In this document: positions 1-8,894 of the stretch, piece after piece
Layout: each line of letters starts with the position of its first letter
How positions within the stretch are numbered: position 1 is the first letter of the stretch
Assembly (NCBI RefSeq): GCF_965218685.1
Contig: NZ_OZ244657.1
Coordinates: 558,001 to 622,000, forward strand
Direction: 5' to 3'
Origin: Thalassobius sp965218685
GTDB lineage: Bacteria > Pseudomonadota > Alphaproteobacteria > Rhodobacterales > Rhodobacteraceae
DNA: 64,000 bases
Notes under the pieces: generated by a model
The model's database searches: none
Told to the model about the DNA's origin: nothing
What the model saw: the letters and a program-made list of their open reading frames with translations, nothing else
Made by a program: the position numbers and the translations under genes

Positions 1-621
1 GGCAAGTCCACGCTGGCGCGGGCGCTGACCGGCCTGTGGCGCCCGGCAGGAGGCAAAATTCGTCTGGATGGCGCAGCACTGGACCAATACGACCCCAATG
101 TTTTGGGGCAGCTGATCGGCTATCTGCCGCAAAGGGTCGAGCTGTTCGACGGCACCATCGCCGAGAATATCGCGCGACTTGACCCCAATCCCGATGCCGA
201 ACGTATCGTCGACGCCGCCAAGAAAGCAGACGCGCACGCGATGATCCTGCAAATGCCCGATGGGTACGATACGCGCGTCGCGGCGTCGGGCGGACGCCTG
301 TCCGGTGGCCAGATTCAGCGTATCGGACTGGCCCGCGCCATGTATTCCGACCCGGTGATCCTTGTGTTGGACGAGCCGAACTCGAACCTGGACAACGAGG
401 GCAGCATAGCCCTGAACCGTGCCATTCGCTCTATGAAGTCCGAGGGCAAATCGGTTCTGATCATGGCCCACCGCCCCGCTGCGATCCAGGAATGCGACCT
501 GCTGCTGATGCTTGAAGCTGGCCAGGTTAAGGCATTCGGCCCCAAGGACGAAGTGCTTAAACGCATGGTGCAGAACCACCAGCAGATCGCGCGCGAACCG
601 AACAAAGGAAGCGTCCAATGA
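1..621 (+). CDS. Type I secretion ABC transporter, ATP-binding C-terminal part (5' end outside window)
   Basis: Nucleotide-binding domain of a type I secretion ABC transporter (PrtD/HlyB class), the inner-membrane motor that exports a substrate through a periplasmic adaptor and a TolC-type channel. The window opens inside the Walker A loop (GKSTLARA is the first readable stretch), so the membrane domain lies upstream and 206 residues remain. The signature LSGGQIQRIGLARAM, Walker B VILVLDEPNSNLD and the switch histidine in MAHRP are intact. Its stop overlaps the adaptor gene by four bases, which places both in one operon. The exported substrate cannot be identified from this window. Confidence 0.9.
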   Translation, partial: GKSTLARALTGLWRPAGGKIRLDGAALDQYDPNVLGQLIGYLPQRVELFDGTIAENIARLDPNPDAERIVDAAKKADAHAMILQMPDGYDTRVAASGGRLSGGQIQRIGLARAMYSDPVILVLDEPNSNLDNEGSIALNRAIRSMKSEGKSVLIMAHRPAAIQECDLLLMLEAGQVKAFGPKDEVLKRMVQNHQQIAREPNKGSVQ

Positions 622-1925
622 GCCGCGACGTCAATTCCCGCTTTCCCGTCACCGGCCCGATGACCGTCGGTTTGCTGGCACTGATGCTGCTGGTCGGTGT
701 CTTTGGTGGCTGGGCCTCGTTTACCAACATCGCGGGCGCCGTCGTGGCCTCGGGGCTGGTCGAAGTAGACCAGAACCGCCAAGTGGTGCAGCACCCCGAT
801 GGCGGCGTCATTACCGAGATCCTTGTGGACGAAGGCGATTTCGTCGAACCCAACCAGTTGCTGATCCGCCTGGACCCATCAGAGCTGGATTCAGAGCTGA
901 AGATCGTCGAGGGGCAGCTGTTCGAGCTGATGGCCCGCCGCGGCCGGCTGGAGGCTGAACGCGACGGCCGCGAGATCGCCGAGTTCGATCCGCTATTGCT
1001 GGAAATCGCCGCCAAGGACTCTAACATCGCCGCGCAGATCGAAGGACAACAGCGGCTTTTAGCGGCCCGCTCAGCCTCGGTCGCGAAAGAGATCGAGCAG
1101 CTTCAAAAACGCCGCTCTCAGATTATGAACCAGATCGACGGCGTTGATGCCCAACGCTCGGCGCTGCGCGACCAGCTGGCCCTGATTGATCAGGAACTGG
1201 CCAGCCAACAAGCCCTGCTGGACAAGGGCCTGGCCCAGGCCTCGCGCGTGTTGTCGCTGCAACGAGAACGCTCTCGTTTAAGCGGTGAGGTCGGCGAATT
1301 AACCGCCTCGCGCGCTCAGTCCGAGGGCCGCATCACCGAGATCGAAATCGAGATCCTGAAACTGGGCACCAAGCGCCGCGAGGACGCCATCACCACCCTG
1401 CGTGATCTGGAGTACCGCGAGCTTGAGTCCGCCGAAAAACGCCGCGCCATCCTGCAACGTCTGGACCGTCTGGATATTCGCGCGCCGGTCTCGGGGATCG
1501 TCTACGGGATGCAGTTCTTCACGCCGCGTTCGGTCATTCGGGCGGCCGATCCGGTTCTGTTCCTGGTGCCGCAGGACCGCCCGCTGGTGATCGCTGCGCA
1601 AGTCTCACCGATCCATGTGGATCAGCTGTTCGTGGGGCAGGACGTGACCTTGCGGTTTTCCACCTTCGACCAGCGCGCCACGCCTGAACTATTCGGCAAA
1701 GTCGCTCAGGTGTCTGCCGATGCGTTCGTGGACGAAGCCAGCCGCGCCAGCTTCTATCGGGTCGAGATCGATGTGAACGAAGGCGAATTGGATCGCTTGC
1801 CCGATGGCAGCACCCTGCTGCCGGGCATGCCCGTGGATGCCTTCATCCGCACGCGCGACCGCACACCGCTGGCATATCTGGTCAAACCCCTGTCAGACTA
1901 TTTCACCAAGGCCTTTCGCGAGTAG
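618..1925 (+). CDS. HlyD-family type I secretion periplasmic adaptor
   Basis: Membrane-fusion protein (HlyD/PrtE class, 435 residues, a usual length) that bridges the ABC exporter in the inner membrane and the outer-membrane channel. A short cytoplasmic tail is followed by one membrane segment at about residues 16-36. Next comes the first lipoyl-like half (QHPDGGVITEILVDEGDFV), a long alpha-helical hairpin rich in E, Q, R and L at about 90-285, and the second lipoyl half (IRAPVSGIVYGMQFF). A beta-barrel C-terminus closes the protein. It starts by ATGA overlap with the upstream ATPase. No outer-membrane channel or substrate gene follows, so the system is completed elsewhere. Confidence 0.92.
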   Translation: MSRDVNSRFPVTGPMTVGLLALMLLVGVFGGWASFTNIAGAVVASGLVEVDQNRQVVQHPDGGVITEILVDEGDFVEPNQLLIRLDPSELDSELKIVEGQLFELMARRGRLEAERDGREIAEFDPLLLEIAAKDSNIAAQIEGQQRLLAARSASVAKEIEQLQKRRSQIMNQIDGVDAQRSALRDQLALIDQELASQQALLDKGLAQASRVLSLQRERSRLSGEVGELTASRAQSEGRITEIEIEILKLGTKRREDAITTLRDLEYRELESAEKRRAILQRLDRLDIRAPVSGIVYGMQFFTPRSVIRAADPVLFLVPQDRPLVIAAQVSPIHVDQLFVGQDVTLRFSTFDQRATPELFGKVAQVSADAFVDEASRASFYRVEIDVNEGELDRLPDGSTLLPGMPVDAFIRTRDRTPLAYLVKPLSDYFTKAFRE

Positions 1926-1941
1926 GCACCTTGCATCTGGG

Positions 1942-1961
1942 CGCAGGCGCGCTAGCCTGCG
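1942..1961 (+). terminator. Small hairpin after the secretion operon
   Basis: A perfect 7-bp stem CGCAGGC / GCCTGCG with a 6-base loop lies 16 bases after the adaptor stop. There is no clear T run, so it may be only a weak terminator or an mRNA 3'-end stabiliser. Confidence 0.35.
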
Positions 1962-1988
1962 GGCAAATCATATCGCAAGGATACCGAC

Positions 1989-2453
1989 ATGACCGGAACC
2001 ATCGAAACCCGACTGGCTGAACTGGGCGTTACCCTTCCTGACGCCCCCGCACCCGCCGCCAACTATGTGCCCTATGTGATCGCGGGCGACATGGTTTACG
2101 TGTCCGGGCAAATCTCGTCGGATGCGGCCGGTCTGATCACCGGCAAACTGGGCGCGGACATGGACACTGCGGACGGCGCGGCAGCGGCCAAGACCTGCGC
2201 GATCAGCCTTCTGGCCCAGCTCAAAGCCGCCTGTGACGGCGACCTGGACAGGCTGGTGCGCGTGGTGAAACTGGTGGGCTTCGTGAACTCGACCCCCGAC
2301 TATGTGGAACAGCCCAAGGTGATCAACGGCGCCTCGGATTTCCTGGTCGAGGCGCTGGGGGATAAGGGCCGCCACGCGCGCTCGGCCGTATCCGCCGCCG
2401 CTTTGCCACTGGGCGTGGCCGTCGAAATCGAAGCCATTTTCCAGATCAAATGA
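1989..2453 (+). CDS. RidA/YjgF-family protein
   Basis: Member of the RidA (YjgF/YER057c/UK114) superfamily, trimeric enzymes that hydrolyse reactive enamine/imine intermediates released by PLP enzymes. At 154 residues it is longer than archetypal RidA (about 128) and looks like the longer subfamily often annotated 'RidA family protein'. Visible hallmarks are VYVSGQISSDAAG near residue 35 and the C-terminal RSAVSAAALPLGVAVEIEA, which carries the conserved arginine expected to bind the substrate carboxylate. It overlaps the following phosphodiesterase gene by four bases. The exact substrate is unknown, and not every member of this subfamily is a deaminase. Confidence 0.85.
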   Translation: MTGTIETRLAELGVTLPDAPAPAANYVPYVIAGDMVYVSGQISSDAAGLITGKLGADMDTADGAAAAKTCAISLLAQLKAACDGDLDRLVRVVKLVGFVNSTPDYVEQPKVINGASDFLVEALGDKGRHARSAVSAAALPLGVAVEIEAIFQIK

Positions 2454-3217
2454 CGTCCCTGCCTGCGGGGTTTCTAAAGGCCCCCATCGCGCACCGCGCC
2501 TATCATGACATCACCGCTGGCCGGGTGGAAAACTCGGTCAGCGCCATTCAGGCCGCGATTGAGGCCGGCTATGGGGTCGAGATTGACCTGCAACTGTCCA
2601 AGGACGGACAGGCAATGGTGTTTCACGACTATGATCTGGGGCGCTTGACCGGCGAAAAGGGGCCGATCCGGGGGCGGACGGCCGCGGAACTGGCCCAGAT
2701 CACGCTGACGGGCGGCCATGATACGATCCGTACTTTCTCTGAGGTGTTGGAGTTGATTGACGGACGCACCCCCCTGCTGGTCGAACTCAAGGACCAAGAC
2801 GGCGCAATGGGCGCGAATGTCGGCATTCTGGAGCGCGCGACGGCCGAGGCGCTGGCCGGATATGCCGGCGACGTGGCGGTGATGTCCTTTAACCCGAACT
2901 CGATGCTGCAAATGCAGATCCACGCGCCGGACGTGCCGCGCGGGCTGACCACCAGCGCCTATACGCGCGAAGATTGGCAGTTGCTGCCCGCCCGCACGCG
3001 CGATCGGCTGCGCGAGATCCCCGACTATGACACCGTCGGCGCCTGTTTCATCAGCCACGAGGCCGCCGATCTGCCCCGCCCCCGCGTGACGCAGCTGAAA
3101 CAACGCGGGGCGCATGTGCTGTGCTGGACCATCCGTTCGGCGCAAGCCGAGGCAGAGGCGAGAAAAATCGCGGAAAATGTGACCTTCGAGGGCTATCCCG
3201 CCGCGATCCCCGCTTGA
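2450..3217 (+). CDS. Glycerophosphodiester phosphodiesterase
   Basis: Cytoplasmic GDPD-family enzyme (255 residues, no signal peptide) expected to split glycerophosphodiesters into an alcohol and glycerol 3-phosphate in phospholipid turnover. The family signature is clear: IAHRAYHD near residue 13 (catalytic HR), VEIDLQLSKDG near 43 (metal-binding E and D) and MVFHDYDLGRLTG with the second catalytic histidine. Later landmarks are LLVELKDQ and a C-terminal VLCWTIRSAQAEAEA. Translation is coupled to the RidA-like gene by ATGA overlap. Length and lack of export signal suit UgpQ rather than periplasmic GlpQ, but the substrate is inferred. Confidence 0.88.
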   Translation: MTSLPAGFLKAPIAHRAYHDITAGRVENSVSAIQAAIEAGYGVEIDLQLSKDGQAMVFHDYDLGRLTGEKGPIRGRTAAELAQITLTGGHDTIRTFSEVLELIDGRTPLLVELKDQDGAMGANVGILERATAEALAGYAGDVAVMSFNPNSMLQMQIHAPDVPRGLTTSAYTREDWQLLPARTRDRLREIPDYDTVGACFISHEAADLPRPRVTQLKQRGAHVLCWTIRSAQAEAEARKIAENVTFEGYPAAIPA

Positions 3218-3267
3218 TCCCGGGGGCCTTCGGCTCAGATACTGCCAAAAGGGACGCAAGGGACAAA

Positions 3268-4446
3268 ATGGCAGAAGAGACCATAGAGATTCAGGTGCTT
3301 TCCAGCCTGAACCAGGTGGACCCGTCCGCATGGGATGCCTGCGCACGGGCCGGTGATGGCCGCGCGCCCGATCCGTTCACCACCTACAGGTTTCTGTCCG
3401 CGCTCGAGGACAGCGGCTCGGTCGGGCCGGGCACGGGGTGGCAGCCACAATATCTGCTGGCCAAACGCGGCGAAGTCCTGATCGCCTGCGCGCCGCTTTA
3501 CGCCAAATCCCACAGCCAGGGCGAATATGTCTTCGATCATTCATGGGCACATGCCTACGAACGCGCGGGTGGGCGGTATTACCCCAAACTGCAATTGGCT
3601 GTGCCCTTTACCCCCGTCACCGGCCCGCGTTTCCTGACCCTGCCGGGGCAAGAGCTAACCGGCATGTCCGCCCTGATCCAGGGCGCCGTGCATCTGGCAA
3701 CTGAACACCAGGTCTCGTCCCTGCACGCGACCTTTTGCACCGAGGCAGAAGCCCTGGCCGGACAGCAAATGGGCCTGATGCACCGCACCGGGCAGCAGTT
3801 TCACTGGCTCAATAAGGGCTATGCCGAATTCGAGGCTTTTCTGACCGAGCTGTCCTCGCGCAAGCGCAAAACCATCCGCAAGGAACGCCGCGTGGCCCAA
3901 GCCTTTGGCGGCACGATCCGGCAACTGACCGGGGATGACATCAAAGCGCATCACTGGGATGCATTCTGGCAGTTCTATCAAGACACCGGCGCGCGCAAAT
4001 GGGGGTCGCCCTATCTGACCCGAGAGTTCTTCGAGATTGCCCACGCCAAGATGCGTGACGACATCCTGATGGTCATTGCCGAAGCCGACGGGTTCCCAAT
4101 TGCCGGCGCGCTGAATTTCATAGGCAAGGACACCCTGTTCGGACGCTATTGGGGCTGCGTGCAGGATCATCCCTGCCTGCATTTCGAACTGTGCTATTAT
4201 CAGGCGATCGACTATGCCATTACCCATGCCCTGCAAAAGGTCGAGGCCGGGGCACAAGGCGAACACAAACTGGCGCGCGGCTATCTGCCTGTGGAAACGC
4301 ACTCGCTTCACTGGATCGCAGATGCCGGATTTGCCCGCGCAGTGGAGCAATTCCTGGACGGCGAACGCCGCGCTGTCACCGAAGAGATCGAGATTCTGAC
4401 CGATTACGGCCCCTTCAAAAAGGCCCAGACGGAGGACCACCAATGA
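3268..4446 (+). CDS. FemAB/GNAT-like acyltransferase (DUF482/COG3146 type)
   Basis: 392-residue protein of the COG3146 family (once called 'peptidogalycan biosynthesis'), with a GNAT-like fold related to FemAB. The substrate of this family is not settled. Recognisable stretches are CAPLYAKSHSQGEYVFDHSW, LTELSSRKRKTIRKERR with its basic helix, and YWGCVQDHPCLHFELCYYQ. The reading frame stays open upstream to 3121, but that would overlap the phosphodiesterase gene by about 100 bases. I chose the ATG at 3268, where the family-like sequence begins. It overlaps phhB by four bases. Confidence in the family is good, in function low. Confidence 0.8.
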   Translation: MAEETIEIQVLSSLNQVDPSAWDACARAGDGRAPDPFTTYRFLSALEDSGSVGPGTGWQPQYLLAKRGEVLIACAPLYAKSHSQGEYVFDHSWAHAYERAGGRYYPKLQLAVPFTPVTGPRFLTLPGQELTGMSALIQGAVHLATEHQVSSLHATFCTEAEALAGQQMGLMHRTGQQFHWLNKGYAEFEAFLTELSSRKRKTIRKERRVAQAFGGTIRQLTGDDIKAHHWDAFWQFYQDTGARKWGSPYLTREFFEIAHAKMRDDILMVIAEADGFPIAGALNFIGKDTLFGRYWGCVQDHPCLHFELCYYQAIDYAITHALQKVEAGAQGEHKLARGYLPVETHSLHWIADAGFARAVEQFLDGERRAVTEEIEILTDYGPFKKAQTEDHQ

Positions 4447-4739
4447 CCGAGAAACTCAGCGATACCGGACGCAAAACTATGCTTCACCCGCTGCTGGATG
4501 CCGGCTGGCAACAACTGGACGGGCGCGACGCGATCACCAAGACCTATGAGTTCTCTGACTTTACGGAAGCCTTCGCTTTCATGACCCGTGCGGCTATGTG
4601 GGCGGAGAAATGGAACCACCACCCCGAATGGACCAATATCTGGAACCGAGTGACGGTGACGCTGACCACGCATGACGTGGGCGGCCTTAGCGCGCAGGAC
4701 GTGAAACTGGCCCGAAAACTGGATCAACTGACATCATGA
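4443..4739 (+). CDS. phhB: 4a-hydroxytetrahydrobiopterin dehydratase (pterin-4a-carbinolamine dehydratase)
   Basis: Small cytoplasmic enzyme (98 residues, the usual size) that dehydrates 4a-hydroxytetrahydrobiopterin so that the pterin cofactor can be recycled. The active-site signature is complete: AEKWNHHPEWTNIWNRV with paired histidines, then TTHDVGGLSAQD. The start was set at the ATG that overlaps the preceding stop by four bases, since the frame upstream reads out of frame through the acyltransferase. It overlaps the mscS-like gene in the same way. No aromatic amino-acid hydroxylase is nearby, so its partner is elsewhere; many Roseobacter-type genomes keep the gene apart from phhA. Confidence 0.93.
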   Translation: MTEKLSDTGRKTMLHPLLDAGWQQLDGRDAITKTYEFSDFTEAFAFMTRAAMWAEKWNHHPEWTNIWNRVTVTLTTHDVGGLSAQDVKLARKLDQLTS

Positions 4740-5587
4740 CCCTTACCGATATTCTTGCGATCGAGATCACCAATGGCATCACCCTTGGCGACATGCTGAC
4801 CGCCGAGTTTCTGACCTCGGTCCTGGGAAGCGTGCTGTCCGCAATCGCTATCCTCATCCTGGGCTTCTTTGTCGCCGGATGGGCCCGCCGCCGCATCATC
4901 CGGCTGGGCCTGAAATATGAAGCACTGGATGACACCCTGTTCATCTTTCTGGGCAATATCACGCGCTATGTGGTCCTGATTTTTGCCGGGCTGTTTATCC
5001 TGAACACCTTTGGCGTTCAGACCACGTCCTTTGTCGCGATCATCGGTGCTGCCGGTCTGGCCATCGGCCTTGCACTACAAGGCACCCTGTCCAATGTCGC
5101 GGCGGGTGTGATGATCATCGTCTTCCGCCCGATCAAGCTGGGCGATTTCGTTCAGATCGGCGGGGAAATGGGCACCGTCAAATCCATTTCGCTGAATTAT
5201 ACCGAGCTGGCCAGCGCCGCGAATGTGCAGGTGATCATCCCCAACGCCCAGGTTTGGGGCAACACGATCACCAACTTCTCGATCTACCCGACCCGCCGGG
5301 CCGAATGGATGTTCGGCGTGGGCTATGGCGCTGATCTGAAGAAAGCCGAAACCGTGATCCTCGACACGATCATGGCCGACCCGCGCGCCAAAACCGATCC
5401 TGAACCCTTTATCCAGGTCAACAACCTGGGCGATTTCTCGGTCGATTTTCTGGTGCGTGTCTGGGTGGACTCGGGCGATTTCTTTGCCTTCCAGGCCGAC
5501 ATGAAACGCGCCGTGAAAGAGGCTTTGGACGAGGCCGGGATTGATATCCCCTTCCCCACGCAAACCCTGATCAACCAGGCCAGTTAA
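4736..5587 (+). CDS. Small-conductance mechanosensitive channel, MscS family
   Basis: 283-residue inner-membrane channel that opens under membrane tension and protects against hypo-osmotic shock. Three membrane helices lie at about residues 25-50, 65-90 and 98-128. The pore helix carries the glycine/alanine-rich stripe GAAGLAIGLALQGTLSNVAA expected of MscS. The beta domain follows with PIKLGDFVQIGGEMGTVKSI and a conserved NYTELASAANVQVIIPNAQV. Length matches E. coli MscS. It is the last gene of the run that starts with the acyltransferase and is followed by a strong hairpin. Confidence 0.93.
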   Translation: MTLTDILAIEITNGITLGDMLTAEFLTSVLGSVLSAIAILILGFFVAGWARRRIIRLGLKYEALDDTLFIFLGNITRYVVLIFAGLFILNTFGVQTTSFVAIIGAAGLAIGLALQGTLSNVAAGVMIIVFRPIKLGDFVQIGGEMGTVKSISLNYTELASAANVQVIIPNAQVWGNTITNFSIYPTRRAEWMFGVGYGADLKKAETVILDTIMADPRAKTDPEPFIQVNNLGDFSVDFLVRVWVDSGDFFAFQADMKRAVKEALDEAGIDIPFPTQTLINQAS

Positions 5588-5591
5588 CCCC

Positions 5592-5627
5592 AAGAAGGGG
5601 CCGCGCCCACCCGCCCGGCCCCTTCTT
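5592..5627. terminator. Strong hairpin after mscS-like gene
   Basis: An 11-bp perfect stem, AAGAAGGGGCC with GGCCCCTTCTT, and a 14-base loop sit five bases after the channel stop. The arms end in TTCTTT on either strand, so it could end transcription from both sides. On the minus strand it lies about 60 bases past the peroxiredoxin stop. Confidence 0.7.
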
Positions 5628-5688
5628 TGCTCATGCAAATACTCAACTGCACTGGCTTTTCAGCCTACGCCCTAATCGAGATCGGCGA

Positions 5689-6174
5689 TCAGATCTCAGC
5701 CAGCAGAGCCTCACCGCTAGAGGTCTCGCAGCCCCGCGTGGTTTCAGGGTGGAACACCTTCACCACACCGTCCTCGACATACATCGCATAGCGCTTCGAG
5801 CGGCCGTAAAAGCCCACCACCGCCGCGTCGAAGTCCTGCCCCAAAGCCTTTGCATAGGCCCCATCAGCGTCCGCCAGACAGGTGATCCCCGCCTTGTCGG
5901 CGCCCGATGCCTCGGCCCACATCTTCATCACGAATGGGTCGTTTACAGCCACGCAGATGATCTCATCCACGCCCTTTTCGGCAAAGGCGTCCTTGTTGCG
6001 GATAAAGCTGGGCATATGCGCTACGTGGCAGGTCGTTGAAAAGGCGCCCGGCACCGCGAAAATCACGACATTCCGCCCCTTCAGTTTTTCGCCAAGTGCC
6101 ACGGTCTGAGGCCCCTCGTCCGTCATAAGCAGCAAATTCGCCTCGGGCAGCGTTTCCCCTAGTGAAATTCCCAT
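5689..6174 (-). CDS. Peroxiredoxin (Prx5-type, AhpC/TSA family)
   Basis: 161-residue cytoplasmic thiol peroxidase that reduces hydrogen peroxide and organic hydroperoxides. The peroxidatic cysteine is C49 in FAVPGAFSTTCHVAHMPSF, the variant of PGAFTPTCS typical of the Prx5/type II redoxin subfamily. IICVAVNDPFVMKMWAEASG follows, as expected. An SD-like GGAAG lies ahead of the ATG. It is divergent from the flavoprotein gene across 92 bases, which must hold both promoters. Prx5 members may use glutathione or glutaredoxin as reductant; which one applies here is not visible. Confidence 0.93.
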   Translation of the reverse strand: MGISLGETLPEANLLLMTDEGPQTVALGEKLKGRNVVIFAVPGAFSTTCHVAHMPSFIRNKDAFAEKGVDEIICVAVNDPFVMKMWAEASGADKAGITCLADADGAYAKALGQDFDAAVVGFYGRSKRYAMYVEDGVVKVFHPETTRGCETSSGEALLAEI

Positions 6175-6266
6175 GAATGTTCTTCCGTCCTACGTTGCGT
6201 TTTCCATTTGCAAAGATATAGGCTGCGCGACAAAGCAGGCCAGAAGTTTTGGCAGGGGAGAGAAAA

Positions 6267-7475
6267 ATGAAGAATATCGTGGTCGTCGGGGCAGGTCAGG
6301 CAGGATCTGCCGCCGTCGCTCAACTGCGCAAATCGGGTTTCGAGGGCACAATCACCCTGATCGGCGAAGAAAGCGCTCCGCCCTACCAGCGCCCTCCTTT
6401 GTCCAAGAAATACCTGCTGGGTGAAATGGAGGTTGAACGACTGTACCTGCGTCCGGAAAGCTTTTACGCCGAAAACGGTATCACCCTGTCGCTGAATACC
6501 CGCGTCGATGCGATCGATCGCACTGCAAAAATGGTCAGCGCCGGCGGGCAACAGCTGCCTTATGATGCGCTGATCCTGACCACCGGTTCGGTTCCCAACC
6601 GCCTGCCCGCCAAGATCGGCGGTGCACTGGATGGTGTTTTCGTGGTGCGTGGGCTGGACGATGTCGATGCCATGGCCCCAGCATTCAAAGACGGCGCCAA
6701 GGTGCTGATCGTGGGCGGCGGATATATCGGACTTGAGGCAGCCGCAGTTGCGGCCTCGAAGGGGTTGAAAGTCACTCTGGTCGAGATGGCCGACCGCATC
6801 CTGCAGCGCGTAGCCTCGCCCGAAACCAGCAGCTATTTCCGCGACTTACATGCGCAGCACGGCGTCGACATCCGCGAGGGCGTCGGCCTGGATACGTTGC
6901 TGGGCGACGGCCGTGTGTCCGGCGCGCGCCTGACCGACGGGTCCGAACTGGACGTGAATTTCGTGATCGTCGGCGTCGGCATCGCCCCCGCCACCGCGCT
7001 GGCCGAGGCCGCAGGTCTGGACATCGAAAACGGCATCAAGACGGACGAGCAGGGCCGCACCAGCGATCCGGCGATCTGGGCAGCGGGGGATTGCGCCTCG
7101 TTCCCCTATCGCGGGCAGCGTATCCGGCTGGAATCCGTTCCCAACGCCATCGACCAGTCCGAATGCGTGGCTGAAAACATCCTGGGCGCCGAAAAAACCT
7201 ATGTCCCTAAACCTTGGTTCTGGTCGGATCAATACGACGTCAAGCTGCAGATCGCGGGCCTGAACACCGGTTATGATCGCGTGATCACGCGCAATGGCGA
7301 TAAGCCCGGCGCGATGTCATTCTGGTACTATCAGGGGGACACGCTGCTGGCCGTTGACGCCGCCAATGACCCGCGCGCCTACATGATCGGCAAGCGCCTG
7401 ATCGACAGCGGGAAATCCCCTGACGCCGAGGCCGTCGCGAACCCCGAAACCGAGCTGAAATCGCTGATGAAATGA
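6267..7475 (+). CDS. NAD(P)H-dependent FAD oxidoreductase (ferredoxin/putidaredoxin reductase-like)
   Basis: 402-residue flavoprotein of the ferredoxin reductase group (rhodocoxin/putidaredoxin reductase-like) that passes electrons from NAD(P)H via FAD to a small iron-sulfur protein. FAD-binding GAGQAG is at residues 8-13 and the NAD-binding IVGGGYIGLEAA near 150. The second FAD contact IWAAGDCASFPY is near 270, and a reductase C-terminal domain follows. The ATG at 6267 was chosen over a TTG 18 bases earlier because GGGGAG sits at the right distance. It overlaps rsmD by four bases. No cytochrome P450 or [2Fe-2S] ferredoxin gene is adjacent, so the electron acceptor is unknown. Confidence 0.88.
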   Translation: MKNIVVVGAGQAGSAAVAQLRKSGFEGTITLIGEESAPPYQRPPLSKKYLLGEMEVERLYLRPESFYAENGITLSLNTRVDAIDRTAKMVSAGGQQLPYDALILTTGSVPNRLPAKIGGALDGVFVVRGLDDVDAMAPAFKDGAKVLIVGGGYIGLEAAAVAASKGLKVTLVEMADRILQRVASPETSSYFRDLHAQHGVDIREGVGLDTLLGDGRVSGARLTDGSELDVNFVIVGVGIAPATALAEAAGLDIENGIKTDEQGRTSDPAIWAAGDCASFPYRGQRIRLESVPNAIDQSECVAENILGAEKTYVPKPWFWSDQYDVKLQIAGLNTGYDRVITRNGDKPGAMSFWYYQGDTLLAVDAANDPRAYMIGKRLIDSGKSPDAEAVANPETELKSLMK

Positions 7476-8029
7476 GGATCGTTGCCGGAGCCTTCAAGGG
7501 TCGCGCCCTTGCCGCCGTCGGCAAGGGGGACCCCGGTGCTCATCTGCGTCCAACCACCGACCGCACGCGCGAAAGCCTGTTCAACATGCTTGGCGGGGGC
7601 CGCTTTGGCGATCCCATCACCGATGCCCGTGTGCTGGACCTGTTCGCGGGCACAGGCGCGCTTGGGCTCGAGGCGCTTTCGCGTGGCGCGGCCCATGCAA
7701 CCTTTGTGGATGACGGCAACAAATCCAACGCGCTTTTGCGTCAGAATATCCAGATCTGCGAGGCCAAGGCCCAAACGAAAATCATCCGCCGTGACGCCCG
7801 AAAGCTGCCGCAGAACCCGGACGCACCCTATGATCTGATCTTCCTCGATCCGCCTTATGGCAAAGGCTTGGGCGAACGCGCCATTCAGGTTGCTTTGGAT
7901 TTGGGTTGGGTTGCCCCCGAAGCCCTGATCGTGTGGGAGGAAAACACGGCAATCACCCCGCCGCCGGCGCTGACCCAACTGGACGCGCGCCGCTACGGCG
8001 ATACCACGATTACCCTGCTCGAGGCGTAG
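7472..8029 (+). CDS. rsmD: 16S rRNA (guanine(966)-N(2))-methyltransferase
   Basis: 185-residue SAM-dependent methyltransferase that modifies G966 of 16S rRNA during 30S assembly. It shows the SAM-binding motif VLDLFAGTGALGLEALSRGA near residue 50 and the catalytic tetrapeptide DPPY in DLIFLDPPYGKG near 128. The N-terminal RIVAGAFKGRAL and LRPTTDRTRESLFNML are typical of RsmD. It begins within the stop of the flavoprotein gene. Length and motifs agree fully with the family. Confidence 0.95.
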   Translation: MRIVAGAFKGRALAAVGKGDPGAHLRPTTDRTRESLFNMLGGGRFGDPITDARVLDLFAGTGALGLEALSRGAAHATFVDDGNKSNALLRQNIQICEAKAQTKIIRRDARKLPQNPDAPYDLIFLDPPYGKGLGERAIQVALDLGWVAPEALIVWEENTAITPPPALTQLDARRYGDTTITLLEA

Positions 8030-8032
8030 GCC

Positions 8033-8884
8033 TTACTTCACTAGCACCACCGGCACCTTGCAGGTCCGGATCATCTGTGTGGTCGTGGACCCGATGATCA
8101 TCGAGCGGATGCGCGAATGCCCATAGGCGCCCATCACCAGCAGGTCATAACCCTCGGTGTCCACCAGCTCGCCCAAGGCGGTTTCGGGCGCGCCCTCAAC
8201 GATCTTGATATCGGCCTCGTGTCCGCCCGCAGACAGGGTTGCACGCGCGTCTTCCAGCCCGCGCTGCACCGTGTCGCTGGGTTTGCCTACGGTAACCAGC
8301 GTGCAGGCCAGCCCGGCAAAAAGCGGATCGCGCGCCACGTAATCCACGGCCTTCATTGCAGAAACCCCGCCGTCATAGGCGATCAGTACGGTCTCGATCG
8401 GTTTGAAGGCACGGTTGGCCACGAACACCGGCGCCTTGGTGGCCCGCGCAACGCGTTCAAGGTTGGAACCCAGATGCATCTTGGCGAAATCGGCCGCCTC
8501 ACCGCGCTTGCCGATCACGACCAACGAGGCACCTTCTTCCTGCTCGGTCACGGTTTCCACAATGTCTCCGTGGCGCAGGCGCAAGGCAACGTCTGCCACG
8601 CCATCGCCTTCGATGATCTCTTTGGCGTCATCCAGAATAGCGCGGCCCTGGGCCTGCGCCAGCTTGGCGCGTTGGGCATCCAGCTCGGCCAGCTCGCCCA
8701 TGATTTTCGTCCGCGCGCCCAGCCGCAGGTTGCCGCTCAGATCGCCCGTATTGCCCTCGCGCCGTCCCAGCACGTGGAACAGCTCGACCGGGGCGCCAGT
8801 GCGGCCAGCAACCCAGGACACGTGGTGGCAAACGCTCTCGGAATAGGCCGAGCCATCCACCAATGCGATGATCTTTCCGGTCAT
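8033..8884 (-). CDS. Universal stress protein, tandem Usp domains
   Basis: 283-residue cytoplasmic protein with two UspA domains (about 1-145 and 150-283). The second holds the nucleotide-binding pattern MGAYGHSRIRSMIIGSTT; the first has the related VVIGKRGEAADF and HLGSNLER. Tandem Usp proteins act in stress resistance, often as ATP-binding regulators. The ATG at 8884 is preceded by GGAGAG; an upstream extension to 8953 would overlap the SulP gene and was rejected. It follows the SulP gene by ten bases, so the two are almost certainly co-transcribed and may be functionally paired. Confidence 0.9.
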   Translation of the reverse strand: MTGKIIALVDGSAYSESVCHHVSWVAGRTGAPVELFHVLGRREGNTGDLSGNLRLGARTKIMGELAELDAQRAKLAQAQGRAILDDAKEIIEGDGVADVALRLRHGDIVETVTEQEEGASLVVIGKRGEAADFAKMHLGSNLERVARATKAPVFVANRAFKPIETVLIAYDGGVSAMKAVDYVARDPLFAGLACTLVTVGKPSDTVQRGLEDARATLSAGGHEADIKIVEGAPETALGELVDTEGYDLLVMGAYGHSRIRSMIIGSTTTQMIRTCKVPVVLVK

Positions 8885-8894
8885 GGCTCTCTCC